From: Symsagittifera roscoffensis
Lineage: Eukaryota; Xenacoelomorpha; Acoela; Convolutidae
Direction: 5' to 3'
DNA length: 64,000 bases
Assembly (NCBI RefSeq): GCF_963678635.1
Contig: NW_026971392.1
Coordinates: 1 to 64,000, forward strand
How positions within the stretch are numbered: the stretch's first letter is position 1; the number at the start of each line of letters is the position of its first letter. Under the pieces are notes generated by a model, which was not told where the DNA came from, searched no databases, and was given only the letters and a program-made list of their open reading frames with translations. Both the position numbers and the translations under genes were made by a program. Positions 7,199 through 20,389 of this stretch are shown in pieces.

Positions 7199-7316
7199 GC
7201 CTACAACACCTGGTGTTCCCAGGCGGTCTCCCATCCAAGTACTAACCAGGCCCAATGTTGCTTAACTTCGGTGATCGGACGAGAACCGGTGCATTCAACA
7301 TGGTATGGTCGTAGGC
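7199..7316 (-). rRNA. 5S rRNA, copy 4
   Basis: Majority sequence; TATAAATG at -27; 1267 bases from copy 3 because of the 11-base deletion in between. Confidence 0.98.
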
Positions 7317-7639
7317 ATTTGAGTTACTCCGCTTTCATTTATATCCTTACTAGCATATGTCTATGTACATTAGTTTTAAAACACTCGCCCTCGCGCGAGA
7401 GTAAAAATATGCTCTTATACCATGTAAAATTTTGCACGCTCACGTTATAATTTATGCATTTCAAACAAAATTTTGAAAATTGACATTGTTTGGAATTTTT
7501 TTGGCCCAATGTGTTAAATGGCCAAATCGGCTGGTCAAAACCTATGGAGCGTGTACAAGGTGCCTTGAATGACCATTTATGGCATGAAAGCCGCACATTC
7601 ACTGTAAGTGGCATATGAATGGATACCAGCCAGGATACT

Positions 7640-7748
7640 GTCAGTTGCTTTTAGCCTAATTGTTGTGATAAACTTATTAAATAGGTAAGTATTCAAATCT
7701 ATTTGATAAGTTTTCTTTGAATGCACTCTGCGACAGCGGAGGGCAGCC
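7640..7748 (+). ncRNA. SL RNA-like candidate, copy 4
   Basis: Exon end at 7684; core as copy 1. The spacer palindrome downstream is changed to CTAATTTAAAAGTTAG. Confidence 0.5.
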
Positions 7749-8476
7749 CAATTCTCTTAAAAAATGCAAGAAAAAAAATTGCACTAATTTAAAAGTTAGC
7801 TTTTAGGCCAATTTTCGTCCAAAATGGCCGAAATTCGGGTCCCCCCAAATTTTCAACTGATGATTACTCCACGTACACTTAAGCTACAAACGTCGTTTTG
7901 GGCTCGTTGGAATCGTCCTGAGCTATAATTTATGAAACAAGATGAAAAAAATGATGTTTCAACGAAAAAAACCAAAAATTTTGAAAATTTCATTTTTTGC
8001 ACCACGCTCGATTAGGCTTAACTTTTTGGCATCACCGAGATTTCAAAAGCTTATAACTTTGTGTTGGACCGACGAAATTGGTTCATTTTCTCAGTCCCCC
8101 AAGATTTGACCATGATCTTATGATCCAAATAATAAAATTTGAAAATTTTAAAATTTTTGGGCAAGTTATGGCCGTTCGCGCAATTCACCAGGCTCGATTG
8201 GGCTTAACTTTTTGACATCACCGAAATTCAAAAGGCTATAACTCAAAGACCCCAAAAGTTATCTCCAATATTTTTGGCCTATCAGCAGCTGATTGTACAC
8301 AAAATTGATACTGCAAAAGAAATTTTTCGGTTTTCTGTTGTTTTGACCAAAATTTGACCCATTGAAAATTTTTGCACCACGCTCGATTAGGCTTAACTTT
8401 TTGACATCACCGAACTTTAAACAGCAATAACTCTTAGCGTATAAAAGTAAAAGAGATACTTTTGCTTTAAATAAAA

Positions 8477-8594
8477 GCCTACAACACCTGGTGTTCCCAG
8501 GCGGTCTCCCATCCAAGTACTAACCAGGCCCAATGTTGCTTAACTTCGGTGATCGGACGAGAACCGGTGCATTCAACATGGTATGGTCGTAGGC
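8477..8594 (-). rRNA. 5S rRNA, copy 5
   Basis: Majority sequence; TATAAATG at -27; spacing 1278. Confidence 0.98.
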
Positions 8595-8917
8595 ATTTGA
8601 GTTACTCCGCTTTCATTTATATCCTTACTAGCATATGTCTATGTACATTAGTTTTAAAACACTCGCCCTCGCGCGAGAGTAAAAATATGCTCTTATACCA
8701 TGTAAAATTTTGCACGCTCACGTTATAATTTATGCATTTCAAACAAAATTTTGAAAATTGACATTGTTTGGAATTTTTTTGGCCCAATGTGTTAAATGGC
8801 CAAATCGGCTGGTCAAAACCTATGGAGCGTGTACAAGGTGCCTTGAATGACCATTTATGGCATGAAAGCCGCACATTCACTGTAAGTGGCATATGAATGG
8901 ATACCAGCCAGGATACT

Positions 8918-9026
8918 GTCAGTTGCTTTTAGCCTAATTGTTGTGATAAACTTATTAAATAGGTAAGTATTCAAATCTATTTGATAAGTTTTCTTTGAAT
9001 GCACTCTGCGACAGCGGAGGGCAGCC
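8918..9026 (+). ncRNA. SL RNA-like candidate, copy 5
   Basis: Exon end at 8962; core as copy 1. The downstream palindrome is disrupted by a one-base insertion (CTACTCTTAAAAG). Confidence 0.5.
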
Positions 9027-9755
9027 CAATTCTCTTAAAAAATGCAAGAAAAAAAATTGCACTACTCTTAAAAGTTAGCTTTTAGGCCAATTTTCGTCCA
9101 AAATTGCCGAAATTCGGGTCCCCCCAAATTTTCAACTGATGATTACTCCACGTACACTTAAGCTACAAACGTCGTTTTGGGCTCGTTGGAATCGTCCTGA
9201 GCTATAATTTATGAAACAAGATGAAAAAAATGATGTTTCAACGAAAAAAACCAAAAATTTTGAAAATTTCATTTTTTGCACCACGCTCGATTAGGCTTAA
9301 CTTTTTGGCATCACCGAGATTTCAAAAGCTTATAACTTTGTGTTGGACCGACGAAATTGGTTCATTTTCTCAGTCCCCCAAGATTTGACCATGATCTTAT
9401 GATCCAAATAATAAAATTTGAAAATTTTAAAATTTTTGGGCAAGTTATGGCCGTTCGCGCAATTCACCAGGCTCGATTGGGCTTAACTTTTTGACATCAC
9501 CGAAATTCAAAAGGCTATAACTCAAAGACCCCAAAAGTTATCTCCAATATTTTTGGCCTATCAGCAGCTGATTGTACACAAAATTGATACTGCAAAAGAA
9601 ATTTTTCGGTTTTCTGTTGTTTTGACCAAAATTTGACCCATTGAAAATTTTTGCACCACGCTCGATTAGGCTTAACTTTTTGACATCACCGAACTTTAAA
9701 CAGCAATAACTCTTAGCGTATAAAAGTAAAAGAGATACTTTTGCTTTAAATAAAA

Positions 9756-9873
9756 GCCTACAACACCTGGTGTTCCCAGGCGGTCTCCCATCCAAGTACT
9801 AACCAGGCCCAATGTTGCTTAACTTCGGTGATCGGACGAGAACCGGTGCATTCAACATGGTATGGTCGTAGGC
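9756..9873 (-). rRNA. 5S rRNA, copy 6
   Basis: Majority sequence; TATAAATG at -27; spacing 1279. Confidence 0.98.
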
Positions 9874-10196
9874 ATTTGAGTTACTCCGCTTTCATTTATA
9901 TCCTTACTAGCATATGTCTATGTACATTAGTTTTAAAACACTCGCCCTCGCGCGAGAGTAAAAATATGCTCTTATACCATGTAAAATTTTGCACGCTCAC
10001 GTTATAATTTATGCATTTCAAACAAAATTTTGAAAATTGACATTGTTTGGAATTTTTTTGGCCCAATGTGTTAAATGGCCAAATCGGCTGGTCAAAACCT
10101 ATGGAGCGTGTACAAGGTGCCTTGAATGACCATTTATGGCATGAAAGCCGCACATTCACGGTAAGTGGCATATGAATGGATACCAGCCAGGATACT

Positions 10197-10305
10197 GTCA
10201 GTTGCTTTTAGCCTAATTGTTGTGATAAACTTATTAAATAGGTAAGTATTCAAATCTATTTGATAAGTTTTCTTTGAATGCACTCTGCGACAGCGGAGGG
10301 CAGCC
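10197..10305 (+). ncRNA. SL RNA-like candidate, copy 6
   Basis: Exon end at 10241; core as copy 1. Shares the CTACTCTTAAAAG spacer variant with copy 5. Confidence 0.5.
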
Positions 10306-11035
10306 CAATTCTCTTAAAAAATGCAAGAAAAAAAATTGCACTACTCTTAAAAGTTAGCTTTTAGGCCAATTTTCGTCCAAAATTGCCGAAATTCGGGTCC
10401 CCCCAAATTTTCAACTGATGATTACTCCACGTACACTTAAGCTACAAACGTCGTTTTGGGCTCGTTGGAATCTTCCTGAGCTATAATTTATGAAACAAGA
10501 TGAAAAAAATGATGTTTCAACGAAAAAAAACCAAAAATTTTGAAAATTTCATTTTTTGCACCACGCTCGATTAGGCTTAACTTTTTGGCATCACCGAGAT
10601 TTCAAAAGCTTATAACTTTGTGTTGGACCGACGAAATTGGTTCATTTTCTCAGTCCCCCAAGATTTGACTATGATCTTATGATCCAAATAATAAAATTTG
10701 AAAATTTTAAAATTTTTGGGCAAGTTATGGCCGTTCGCGCAATTCACCAGGCTCGATTGGGCTTAACTTTTTGACATCACCGAAATTCAAAAGGCTATAA
10801 CTCAAAGACCCCAAAAGTTATCTCCAATATTTTTGGCCTATCAGCAGCTGATTGTACACAAAATTGATACTGCAAAAGAAATTTTTCGGTTTTCTGTTGT
10901 TTTGACCAAAATTTGACCCATTGAAAATTTTTGCACCACGCTCGATTAGGCTTAACTTTTTGACATCACCGAACTTTAAACAGCAATAACTCTTAGCGTA
11001 TAAAAGTAAAAGAGATACTTTTGCTTTAAATAAAA

Positions 11036-11153
11036 GCCTACAACACCTGGTGTTCCCAGGCGGTCTCCCATCCAAGTACTAACCAGGCCCAATGTTGCTT
11101 AACTTCGGTGATCGGACGAGAACCGGTGCATTCAACATGGTATGGTCGTAGGC
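11036..11153 (-). rRNA. 5S rRNA, copy 7
   Basis: Majority sequence; first copy with TATAAGTG at -27; spacing 1280 because of two one-base insertions in the spacer. Confidence 0.98.
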
Positions 11154-11447
11154 ATTTGAGTTACTCCGCTTTCACTTATATCCTTACTAGCATATGTCTA
11201 TGTACATTAGTTTTAAAACACTCGCCCTCGCGCGAGAGTAAAAATATGCTCTTATACCATGTAAAATTTTGCACGCTCACGTTATAATTTATGCATTTCA
11301 AACAAAATTTTGAAAATTGACATTGTTTGGAATTTTTTTGGCCCAATGTGTTAAATGGCCAAATCGGCTGGTCAAAACCTATGGAGCGTGTACAAGGTGC
11401 CTTGAATGACCATTTATGGCATGAAAGCCGCACATTCACTGTAAGTG

Positions 11448-12015
11448 GCATATGAATGGATACCAGCCAGGATACTGTCAGTTGCTTTTAGCCTAATTGT
11501 TGTGATAAACTTATTAAATAGGTAAGTATTCAAATCTATTTGATAAGTTTTCTTTGAATGCACTCTGCGACAGCGGAGGGCAGCCCAATTCTCTTAAAAA
11601 ATGCAAGAAAAAAAATTGCACTAACTTAAAAGTTAGCTTTTAGGCCAATTTTCGTCCAAAATGGCCGAAATTCGGGTCCCCCCAAATTTTCAACTGATGA
11701 TTACTCCACGTACACTTAAGCTACAAACGTCGTTTTGGGCTCGTTGGAATCTTCCTGAGCTATAATTTATGAAACAAGATGAAAAAAATGATGTTTCAAC
11801 GAAAAAAACCAAAAATTTTGAAAATTTCATTTTTTGCACCACGCTCGATTAGGCTTAACTTTTTGGCATCACCGAGATTTCAAAAGCTTATAACTTTGTG
11901 TTGGACCGACGAAATTGGTTCATTTTCTCAGTCCCCCAAGATTTGACTATGATCTTATGATCCAAATAATAAAATTTGAAAATTTTAAAATTTTTGGGCA
12001 AGTTATGGCCGTTCG
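11448..12015 (+). repeat. short unit lacking 5S (first)
   Basis: 568-base unit running from GCATATGAATGG to GGCCGTTCG, joined directly to the next GCATATGAATGG. Compared with a full unit, 710 bases are gone: R2, R3, the whole 5S gene and most of the divergent intergenic region. The breakpoints share at most one base, which suggests end joining. The SL-like block is retained, with only about 30 bases of the normal upstream sequence. Confidence 0.93.
11477..11585 (+). ncRNA. SL RNA-like candidate, copy 7
   Basis: Exon end at 11521; core as copy 1. Its own upstream region is complete because 5S copy 7 precedes it. Confidence 0.5.
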
Positions 12016-12583
12016 GCATATGAATGGATACCAGCCAGGATACTGTCAGTTGCTTTTAGCCTAATTGTTGTGATAAACTTATTAAATAGGTAAGTATTCA
12101 AATCTATTTGATAAGTTTTCTTTGAATGCACTCTGCGACAGCGGAGGGCAGCCCAATTCTCTTAAAAAATGCAAGAAAAAAAATTGCACTAACTTAAAAG
12201 TTAGCTTTTAGGCCAATTTTCGTCCAAAATGGCCGAAATTCGGGTCCCCCCAAATTTTCAACTGATGATTACTCCACGTACACTTAAGCTACAAACGTCG
12301 TTTTGGGCTCGTTGGAATCGTCCTGAGCTATAATTTATGAAACAAGATGAAAAAAATGATGTTTCAACGAAAAAAACCAAAAATTTTGAAAATTTCATTT
12401 TTTGCACCACGCTCGATTAGGCTTAACTTTTTGGCATCACCGAGATTTCAAAAGCTTATAACTTTGTGTTGGACCGACGAAATTGGTTCATTTTCTCAGT
12501 CCCCCAAGATTTGACTATGATCTTATGATCCAAATAATAAAATTTGAAAATTTTAAAATTTTTGGGCAAGTTATGGCCGTTCG
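12016..12583 (+). repeat. short unit lacking 5S (second)
   Basis: Same junction and length (568) as the preceding short unit, so one deletion was duplicated by unequal exchange. It differs from the first at GAATCGTCC versus GAATCTTCC. Confidence 0.93.
12045..12153 (+). ncRNA. SL RNA-like candidate, copy 8 (in short unit)
   Basis: Exon end at 12089. The block itself is intact, but the normal sequence more than about 30 bases upstream is replaced by R1 spacer. Any promoter there would be lost. Confidence 0.4.
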
Positions 12584-12612
12584 GCATATGAATGGATACC
12601 AGCCAGGATACT

Positions 12613-12721
12613 GTCAGTTGCTTTTAGCCTAATTGTTGTGATAAACTTATTAAATAGGTAAGTATTCAAATCTATTTGATAAGTTTTCTTTGAATGCACT
12701 CTGCGACAGCGGAGGGCAGCC
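12613..12721 (+). ncRNA. SL RNA-like candidate, copy 9 (after short unit)
   Basis: Exon end at 12657. Intact block; upstream sequence again replaced by R1 spacer from the short unit before it. Confidence 0.4.
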
Positions 12722-13449
12722 CAATTCTCTTAAAAAATGCAAGAAAAAAAATTGCACTAACTTAAAAGTTAGCTTTTAGGCCAATTTTCGTCCAAAATGG
12801 CCGAAATTCGGGTCCCCCCAAATTTTCAACTGATGATTACTCCACGTACACTTAAGCTACAAACGTCGTTTTGGGCTCGTTGGAATCGTCCTGAGCTATA
12901 ATTTATGAAACAAGATGAAAAAAATGATGTTTCAACGAAAAAAACCAAAAATTTTGAAAATTTCATTTTTTGCACCACGCTCGATTAGGCTTAACTTTTT
13001 GGCATCACCGAGATTTCAAAAGCTTATAACTTTGTGTTGGACCGACGAAATTGGTTCATTTTCTCAGTCCCCCAAGATTTGACTATGATCTTATGATCCA
13101 AATAATAAAATTTGAAAATTTTAAAATTTTTGGGCAAGTTATGGCCGTTCGCGCAATTCACCAGGCTCGATTGGGCTTAACTTTTTGACATCACCGAAAT
13201 TCAAAAGGCTATAACTCAAAGACCCCAAAAGTTATCTCCAATATTTTTGGCCTATCAGCAGCTGATTGTACACAAAATTGATACTGCAAAAGAAATTTTT
13301 CGGTTTTCTGTTGTTTTGACCAAAATTTGACCCATTGAAAATTTTTGCACCACGCTCGATTAGGCTTAACTTTTTGACATCACCGAACTTTAAACAGCAA
13401 TAACTCTTAGCGTATAAAAGTAAAAGAGATACTTTTGCTTTAAATAAAA

Positions 13450-13567
13450 GCCTACAACACCTGGTGTTCCCAGGCGGTCTCCCATCCAAGTACTAACCAG
13501 GCCCAATGTTGCTTAACTTCGGTGATCGGACGAGAACCGGTGCATTCAACATGGTATGGTCGTAGGC
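13450..13567 (-). rRNA. 5S rRNA, copy 8
   Basis: Majority sequence; TATAAGTG at -27; 2414 bases from copy 7 because two 568-base short units intervene. Confidence 0.98.
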
Positions 13568-13890
13568 ATTTGAGTTACTCCGCTTTCACTTATATCCTTA
13601 CTAGCATATGTCTATGTACATTAGTTTTAAAACACTCGCCCTCGCGCGAGAGTAAAAATATGCTCTTATACCATGTAAAATTTTGCACGCTCACGTTATA
13701 ATTTATGCATTTCAAACAAAATTTTGAAAATTGACATTGTTTGGAATTTTTTTGGCCCAATGTGTTAAATGGCCAAATCGGCTGGTCAAAACCTATGGAG
13801 CGTGTACAAGGTGCCTTGAATGACCATTTATGGCATGAAAGCCGCACATTCACTGTAAGTGGCATATGAATGGATACCAGCCAGGATACT

Positions 13891-13999
13891 GTCAGTTGCT
13901 TTTAGCCTAATTGTTGTGATAAACTTATTAAATAGGTAAGTATTCAAATCTATTTGATAAGTTTTCTTTGAATGCACTCTGCGACAGCGGAGGGCAGCC
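13891..13999 (+). ncRNA. SL RNA-like candidate, copy 10
   Basis: Exon end at 13935; core as copy 1. Confidence 0.5.
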
Positions 14000-14727
14000 C
14001 AATTCTCTTAAAAAATGCAAGAAAAAAAATTGCACTAACTTAAAAGTTAGCTTTTAGGCCAATTTTCGTCCAAAATGGCCGAAATTCGGGTCCCCCCAAA
14101 TTTTCAACTGATGATTACTCCACGTACACTTAAGCTACAAACGTCGTTTTGGGCTCGTTGGAATCGTCCTGAGCTATAATTTATGAAACAAGATGAAAAA
14201 AATGATGTTTCAACGAAAAAAACCAAAAATTTTGAAAATTTCATTTTTTGCACCACGCTCGATTAGGCTTAACTTTTTGGCATCACCGAGATTTCAAAAG
14301 CTTATAACTTTGTGTTGGACCGACGAAATTGGTTCATTTTCTCAGTCCCCCAAGATTTGACCATGATCTTATGATCCAAATAATAAAATTTGAAAATTTT
14401 AAAATTTTTGGGCAAGTTATGGCCGTTCGCGCAATTCACCAGGCTCGATTGGGCTTAACTTTTTGACATCACCGAAATTCAAAAGGCTATAACTCAAAGA
14501 CCCCAAAAGTTATCTCCAATATTTTTGGCCTATCAGCAGCTGATTGTACACAAAATTGATACTGCAAAAGAAATTTTTCGGTTTTCTGTTGTTTTGACCA
14601 AAATTTGACCCATTGAAAATTTTTGCACCACGCTCGATTAGGCTTAACTTTTTGACATCACCGAACTTTAAACAGCAATAACTCTTAGCGTATAAAAGTA
14701 AAAGAGATACTTTTGCTTTAAATAAAA

Positions 14728-14845
14728 GCCTACAACACCTGGTGTTCCCAGGCGGTCTCCCATCCAAGTACTAACCAGGCCCAATGTTGCTTAACTTCGG
14801 TGATCGGACGAGAACCGGTGCATTCAACATGGTATGGTCGTAGGC
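14728..14845 (-). rRNA. 5S rRNA, copy 9
   Basis: Majority sequence; TATAAGTG at -27; spacing 1278. Confidence 0.98.
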
Positions 14846-15168
14846 ATTTGAGTTACTCCGCTTTCACTTATATCCTTACTAGCATATGTCTATGTACATT
14901 AGTTTTAAAACACTCGCCCTCGCGCGAGAGTAAAAATATGCTCTTATACCATGTAAAATTTTGCACGCTCACGTTATAATTTATGCATTTCAAACAAAAT
15001 TTTGAAAATTGACATTGTTTGGAATTTTTTTGGCCCAATGTGTTAAATGGCCAAATCGGCTGGTCAAAACCTATGGAGCGTGTACAAGGTGCCTTGAATG
15101 ACCATTTATGGCATGATAGCCGCACATTCACTGTAAGTGGCATATGAATGGATACCAGCCAGGATACT

Positions 15169-15277
15169 GTCAGTTGCTTTTAGCCTAATTGTTGTGATAA
15201 ACTTATTAAATAGGTAAGTATTCAAATCTATTTGATAAGTTTTCTTTGAATGCACTCTGCGACAGCGGAGGGCAGCC
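15169..15277 (+). ncRNA. SL RNA-like candidate, copy 11
   Basis: Exon end at 15213; core as copy 1. Confidence 0.5.
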
Positions 15278-16005
15278 CAATTCTCTTAAAAAATGCAAGA
15301 AAAAAAATTGCACTAACTTAAAAGTTAGCTTTTAGGCCAATTTTCGTCCAAAATGGCCGAAATTCGGGTCCCCCCAAATTTTCAACTGATGATTACTCCA
15401 CGTACACTTAAGCTACAAACGTCGTTTTGGGCTCGTTGGAATCGTCCTGAGCTATAATTTATGAAACAAGATGAAAAAAATGATGTTTCAACGAAAAAAA
15501 CCAAAAATTTTGAAAATTTCATTTTTTGCACCACGCTCGATTAGGCTTAACTTTTTGGCATCACCGAGATTTCAAAAGCTTATAACTTTGTGTTGGACCG
15601 ACGAAATTGGTTCATTTTCTCAGTCCCCCAAGATTTGACCATGATCTTATGATCCAAATAATAAAATTTGAAAATTTTAAAATTTTTGGGCAAGTTATGG
15701 CCGTTCGCGCAATTCACCAGGCTCGATTGGGCTTAACTTTTTGACATCACCGAAATTCAAAAGGCTATAATTCAAAGACCCCAAAAGTTATCTCCAATAT
15801 TTTTGGCCTATCAGCAGCTGATTGTACACAAAATTGATACTGCAAAAGAAATTTTTCGGTTTTCTGTTGTTTTGACCAAAATTTGACCCATTGAAAATTT
15901 TTGCACCACGCTCGATTAGGCTTAACTTTTTGACATCACCGAACTTTAAACAGCAATAACTCTTAGCGTATAAAAGTAAAAGAGATACTTTTGCTTTAAA
16001 TAAAA

Positions 16006-16123
16006 GCCTACAACACCTGGTGTTCCCAGGCGGTCTCCCATCCAAGTACTAACCAGGCCCAATGTTGCTTAACTTCGGTGATCGGACGAGAACCGGTGCA
16101 TTCAACATGGTATGGTCGTAGGC
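16006..16123 (-). rRNA. 5S rRNA, copy 10
   Basis: Majority sequence; first of eight successive units (copies 10-17) whose downstream spacer reads CTATAATTCAAAG instead of CTATAACTCAAAG. Confidence 0.98.
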
Positions 16124-16446
16124 ATTTGAGTTACTCCGCTTTCACTTATATCCTTACTAGCATATGTCTATGTACATTAGTTTTAAAACACTCGCCCTCG
16201 CGCGAGAGTAAAAATATGCTCTTATACCATGTAAAATTTTGCACGCTCACGTTATAATTTATGCATTTCAAACAAAATTTTGAAAATTGACATTGTTTGG
16301 AATTTTTTTGGCCCAATGTGTTAAATGGCCAAATCGGCTGGTCAAAACCTATGGAGCGTGTACAAGGTGCCTTGAATGACCATTTATGGCATGATAGCCG
16401 CACATTCACTGTAAGTGGCATATGAATGGATACCAGCCAGGATACT

Positions 16447-16555
16447 GTCAGTTGCTTTTAGCCTAATTGTTGTGATAAACTTATTAAATAGGTAAGTATT
16501 CAAATCTATTTGATAAGTTTTCTTTGAATGCACTCTGCGACAGCGGAGGGCAGCC
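16447..16555 (+). ncRNA. SL RNA-like candidate, copy 12
   Basis: Exon end at 16491; core as copy 1. Confidence 0.5.
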
Positions 16556-17283
16556 CAATTCTCTTAAAAAATGCAAGAAAAAAAATTGCACTAACTTAAA
16601 AGTTAGCTTTTAGGCCAATTTTCGTCCAAAATGGCCGAAATTCGGGTCCCCCCAAATTTTCAACTGATGATTACTCCACGTACACTTAAGCTACAAACGT
16701 CGTTTTGGGCTCGTTGGAATCGTCCTGAGCTATAATTTATGAAACAAGATGAAAAAAATGATGTTTCAACGAAAAAAACCAAAAATTTTGAAAATTTCAT
16801 TTTTTGCACCACGCTCGATTAGGCTTAACTTTTTGGCATCACCGAGATTTCAAAAGCTTATAACTTTGTGTTGGACCGACGAAATTGGTTCATTTTCTCA
16901 GTCCCCCAAGATTTGACCATGATCTTATGATCCAAATAATAAAATTTGAAAATTTTAAAATTTTTGGGCAAGTTATGGCCGTTCGCGCAATTCACCAGGC
17001 TCGATTGGGCTTAACTTTTTGACATCACCGAAATTCAAAAGGCTATAATTCAAAGACCCCAAAAGTTATCTCCAATATTTTTGGCCTATCAGCAGCTGAT
17101 TGTACACAAAATTGATACTGCAAAAGAAATTTTTCGGTTTTCTGTTGTTTTGACCAAAATTTGACCCATTGAAAATTTTTGCACCACGCTCGATTAGGCT
17201 TAACTTTTTGACATCACCGAACTTTAAACAGCAATAACTCTTAGCGTATAAAAGTAAAAGAGATACTTTTGCTTTAAATAAAA

Positions 17284-17401
17284 GCCTACAACACCTGGTG
17301 TTCCCAGGCGGTCTCCCATCCAAGTACTAACCAGGCCCAATGTTGCTTAACTTCGGTGATCGGACGAGAACCGGTGCATTCAACATGGTATGGTCGTAGG
17401 C
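17284..17401 (-). rRNA. 5S rRNA, copy 11
   Basis: Majority sequence; TATAAGTG at -27; spacing 1278; TATAATT spacer variant. Confidence 0.98.
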
Positions 17402-17724
17402 ATTTGAGTTACTCCGCTTTCACTTATATCCTTACTAGCATATGTCTATGTACATTAGTTTTAAAACACTCGCCCTCGCGCGAGAGTAAAAATATGCTCT
17501 TATACCATGTAAAATTTTGCACGCTCACGTTATAATTTATGCATTTCAAACAAAATTTTGAAAATTGACATTGTTTGGAATTTTTTTGGCCCAATGTGTT
17601 AAATGGCCAAATCGGCTGGTCAAAACCTATGGAGCGTGTACAAGGTGCCTTGAATGACCATTTATGGCATGAAAGCCGCACATTCACTGTAAGTGGCATA
17701 TGAATGGATACCAGCCAGGATACT

Positions 17725-17833
17725 GTCAGTTGCTTTTAGCCTAATTGTTGTGATAAACTTATTAAATAGGTAAGTATTCAAATCTATTTGATAAGTTTTC
17801 TTTGAATGCACTCTGCGACAGCGGAGGGCAGCC
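17725..17833 (+). ncRNA. SL RNA-like candidate, copy 13
   Basis: Exon end at 17769; core as copy 1; upstream CATGAAAGCC variant. Confidence 0.5.
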
Positions 17834-18561
17834 CAATTCTCTTAAAAAATGCAAGAAAAAAAATTGCACTAACTTAAAAGTTAGCTTTTAGGCCAATTTT
17901 CGTCCAAAATGGCCGAAATTCGGGTCCCCCCAAATTTTCAACTGATGATTACTCCACGTACACTTAAGCTACAAACGTCGTTTTGGGCTCGTTGGAATCG
18001 TCCTGAGCTATAATTTATGAAACAAGATGAAAAAAATGATGTTTCAACGAAAAAAACCAAAAATTTTGAAAATTTCATTTTTTGCACCACGCTCGATTAG
18101 GCTTAACTTTTTGGCATCACCGAGATTTCAAAAGCTTATAACTTTGTGTTGGACCGACGAAATTGGTTCATTTTCTCAGTCCCCCAAGATTTGACCATGA
18201 TCTTATGATCCAAATAATAAAATTTGAAAATTTTAAAATTTTTGGGCAAGTTATGGCCGTTCGCGCAATTCACCAGGCTCGATTGGGCTTAACTTTTTGA
18301 CATCACCGAAATTCAAAAGGCTATAATTCAAAGACCCCAAAAGTTATCTCCAATATTTTTGGCCTATCAGCAGCTGATTGTACACAAAATTGATACTGCA
18401 AAAGAAATTTTTCGGTTTTCTGTTGTTTTGACCAAAATTTGACCCATTGAAAATTTTTGCACCACGCTCGATTAGGCTTAACTTTTTGACATCACCGAAC
18501 TTTAAACAGCAATAACTCTTAGCGTATAAAAGTAAAAGAGATACTTTTGCTTTAAATAAAA

Positions 18562-18679
18562 GCCTACAACACCTGGTGTTCCCAGGCGGTCTCCCATCCA
18601 AGTACTAACCAGGCCCAATGTTGCTTAACTTCGGTGATCGGACGAGAACCGGTGCATTCAACATGGTATGGTCGTAGGC
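18562..18679 (-). rRNA. 5S rRNA, copy 12
   Basis: Majority sequence; spacing 1278; TATAATT spacer variant. Confidence 0.98.
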
Positions 18680-19002
18680 ATTTGAGTTACTCCGCTTTCA
18701 CTTATATCCTTACTAGCATATGTCTATGTACATTAGTTTTAAAACACTCGCCCTCGCGCGAGAGTAAAAATATGCTCTTATACCATGTAAAATTTTGCAC
18801 GCTCACGTTATAATTTATGCATTTCAAACAAAATTTTGAAAATTGACATTGTTTGGAATTTTTTTGGCCCAATGTGTTAAATGGCCAAATCGGCTGGTCA
18901 AAACCTATGGAGCGTGTACAAGGTGCCTTGAATGACCATTTATGGCATGAAAGCCGCACATTCACTGTAAGTGGCATATGAATGGATACCAGCCAGGATA
19001 CT

Positions 19003-19111
19003 GTCAGTTGCTTTTAGCCTAATTGTTGTGATAAACTTATTAAATAGGTAAGTATTCAAATCTATTTGATAAGTTTTCTTTGAATGCACTCTGCGACAGC
19101 GGAGGGCAGCC
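19003..19111 (+). ncRNA. SL RNA-like candidate, copy 14
   Basis: Exon end at 19047; core as copy 1; upstream CATGAAAGCC. Confidence 0.5.
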
Positions 19112-19839
19112 CAATTCTCTTAAAAAATGCAAGAAAAAAAATTGCACTAACTTAAAAGTTAGCTTTTAGGCCAATTTTCGTCCAAAATGGCCGAAATTCG
19201 GGTCCCCCCAAATTTTCAACTGATGATTACTCCACGTACACTTAAGCTACAAACGTCGTTTTGGGCTCGTTGGAATCGTCCTGAGCTATAATTTATGAAA
19301 CAAGATGAAAAAAATGATGTTTCAACGAAAAAAACCAAAAATTTTGAAAATTTCATTTTTTGCACCACGCTCGATTAGGCTTAACTTTTTGGCATCACCG
19401 AGATTTCAAAAGCTTATAACTTTGTGTTGGACCGACGAAATTGGTTCATTTTCTCAGTCCCCCAAGATTTGACCATGATCTTATGATCCAAATAATAAAA
19501 TTTGAAAATTTTAAAATTTTTGGGCAAGTTATGGCCGTTCGCGCAATTCACCAGGCTCGATTGGGCTTAACTTTTTGACATCACCGAAATTCAAAAGGCT
19601 ATAATTCAAAGACCCCAAAAGTTATCTCCAATATTTTTGGCCTATCAGCAGCTGATTGTACACAAAATTGATACTGCAAAAGAAATTTTTCGGTTTTCTG
19701 TTGTTTTGACCAAAATTTGACCCATTGAAAATTTTTGCACCACGCTCGATTAGGCTTAACTTTTTGACATCACCGAACTTTAAACAGCAATAACTCTTAG
19801 CGTATAAAAGTAAAAGAGATACTTTTGCTTTAAATAAAA

Positions 19840-19957
19840 GCCTACAACACCTGGTGTTCCCAGGCGGTCTCCCATCCAAGTACTAACCAGGCCCAATGTT
19901 GCTTAACTTCGGTGATCGGACGAGAACCGGTGCATTCAACATGGTATGGTCGTAGGC
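19840..19957 (-). rRNA. 5S rRNA, copy 13
   Basis: Majority sequence; spacing 1278; TATAATT spacer variant. Confidence 0.98.
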
Positions 19958-20280
19958 ATTTGAGTTACTCCGCTTTCACTTATATCCTTACTAGCATATG
20001 TCTATGTACATTAGTTTTAAAACACTCGCCCTCGCGCGAGAGTAAAAATATGCTCTTATACCATGTAAAATTTTGCACGCTCACGTTATAATTTATGCAT
20101 TTCAAACAAAATTTTGAAAATTGACATTGTTTGGAATTTTTTTGGCCCAATGTGTTAAATGGCCAAATCGGCTGGTCAAAACCTATGGAGCGTGTACAAG
20201 GTGCCTTGAATGACCATTTATGGCATGATAGCCGCACATTCACTGTAAGTGGCATATGAATGGATACCAGCCAGGATACT

Positions 20281-20389
20281 GTCAGTTGCTTTTAGCCTAA
20301 TTGTTGTGATAAACTTATTAAATAGGTAAGTATTCAAATCTATTTGATAAGTTTTCTTTGAATGCACTCTGCGACAGCGGAGGGCAGCC
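20281..20389 (+). ncRNA. SL RNA-like candidate, copy 15
   Basis: Exon end at 20325; core as copy 1; upstream CATGATAGCC. Confidence 0.5.
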
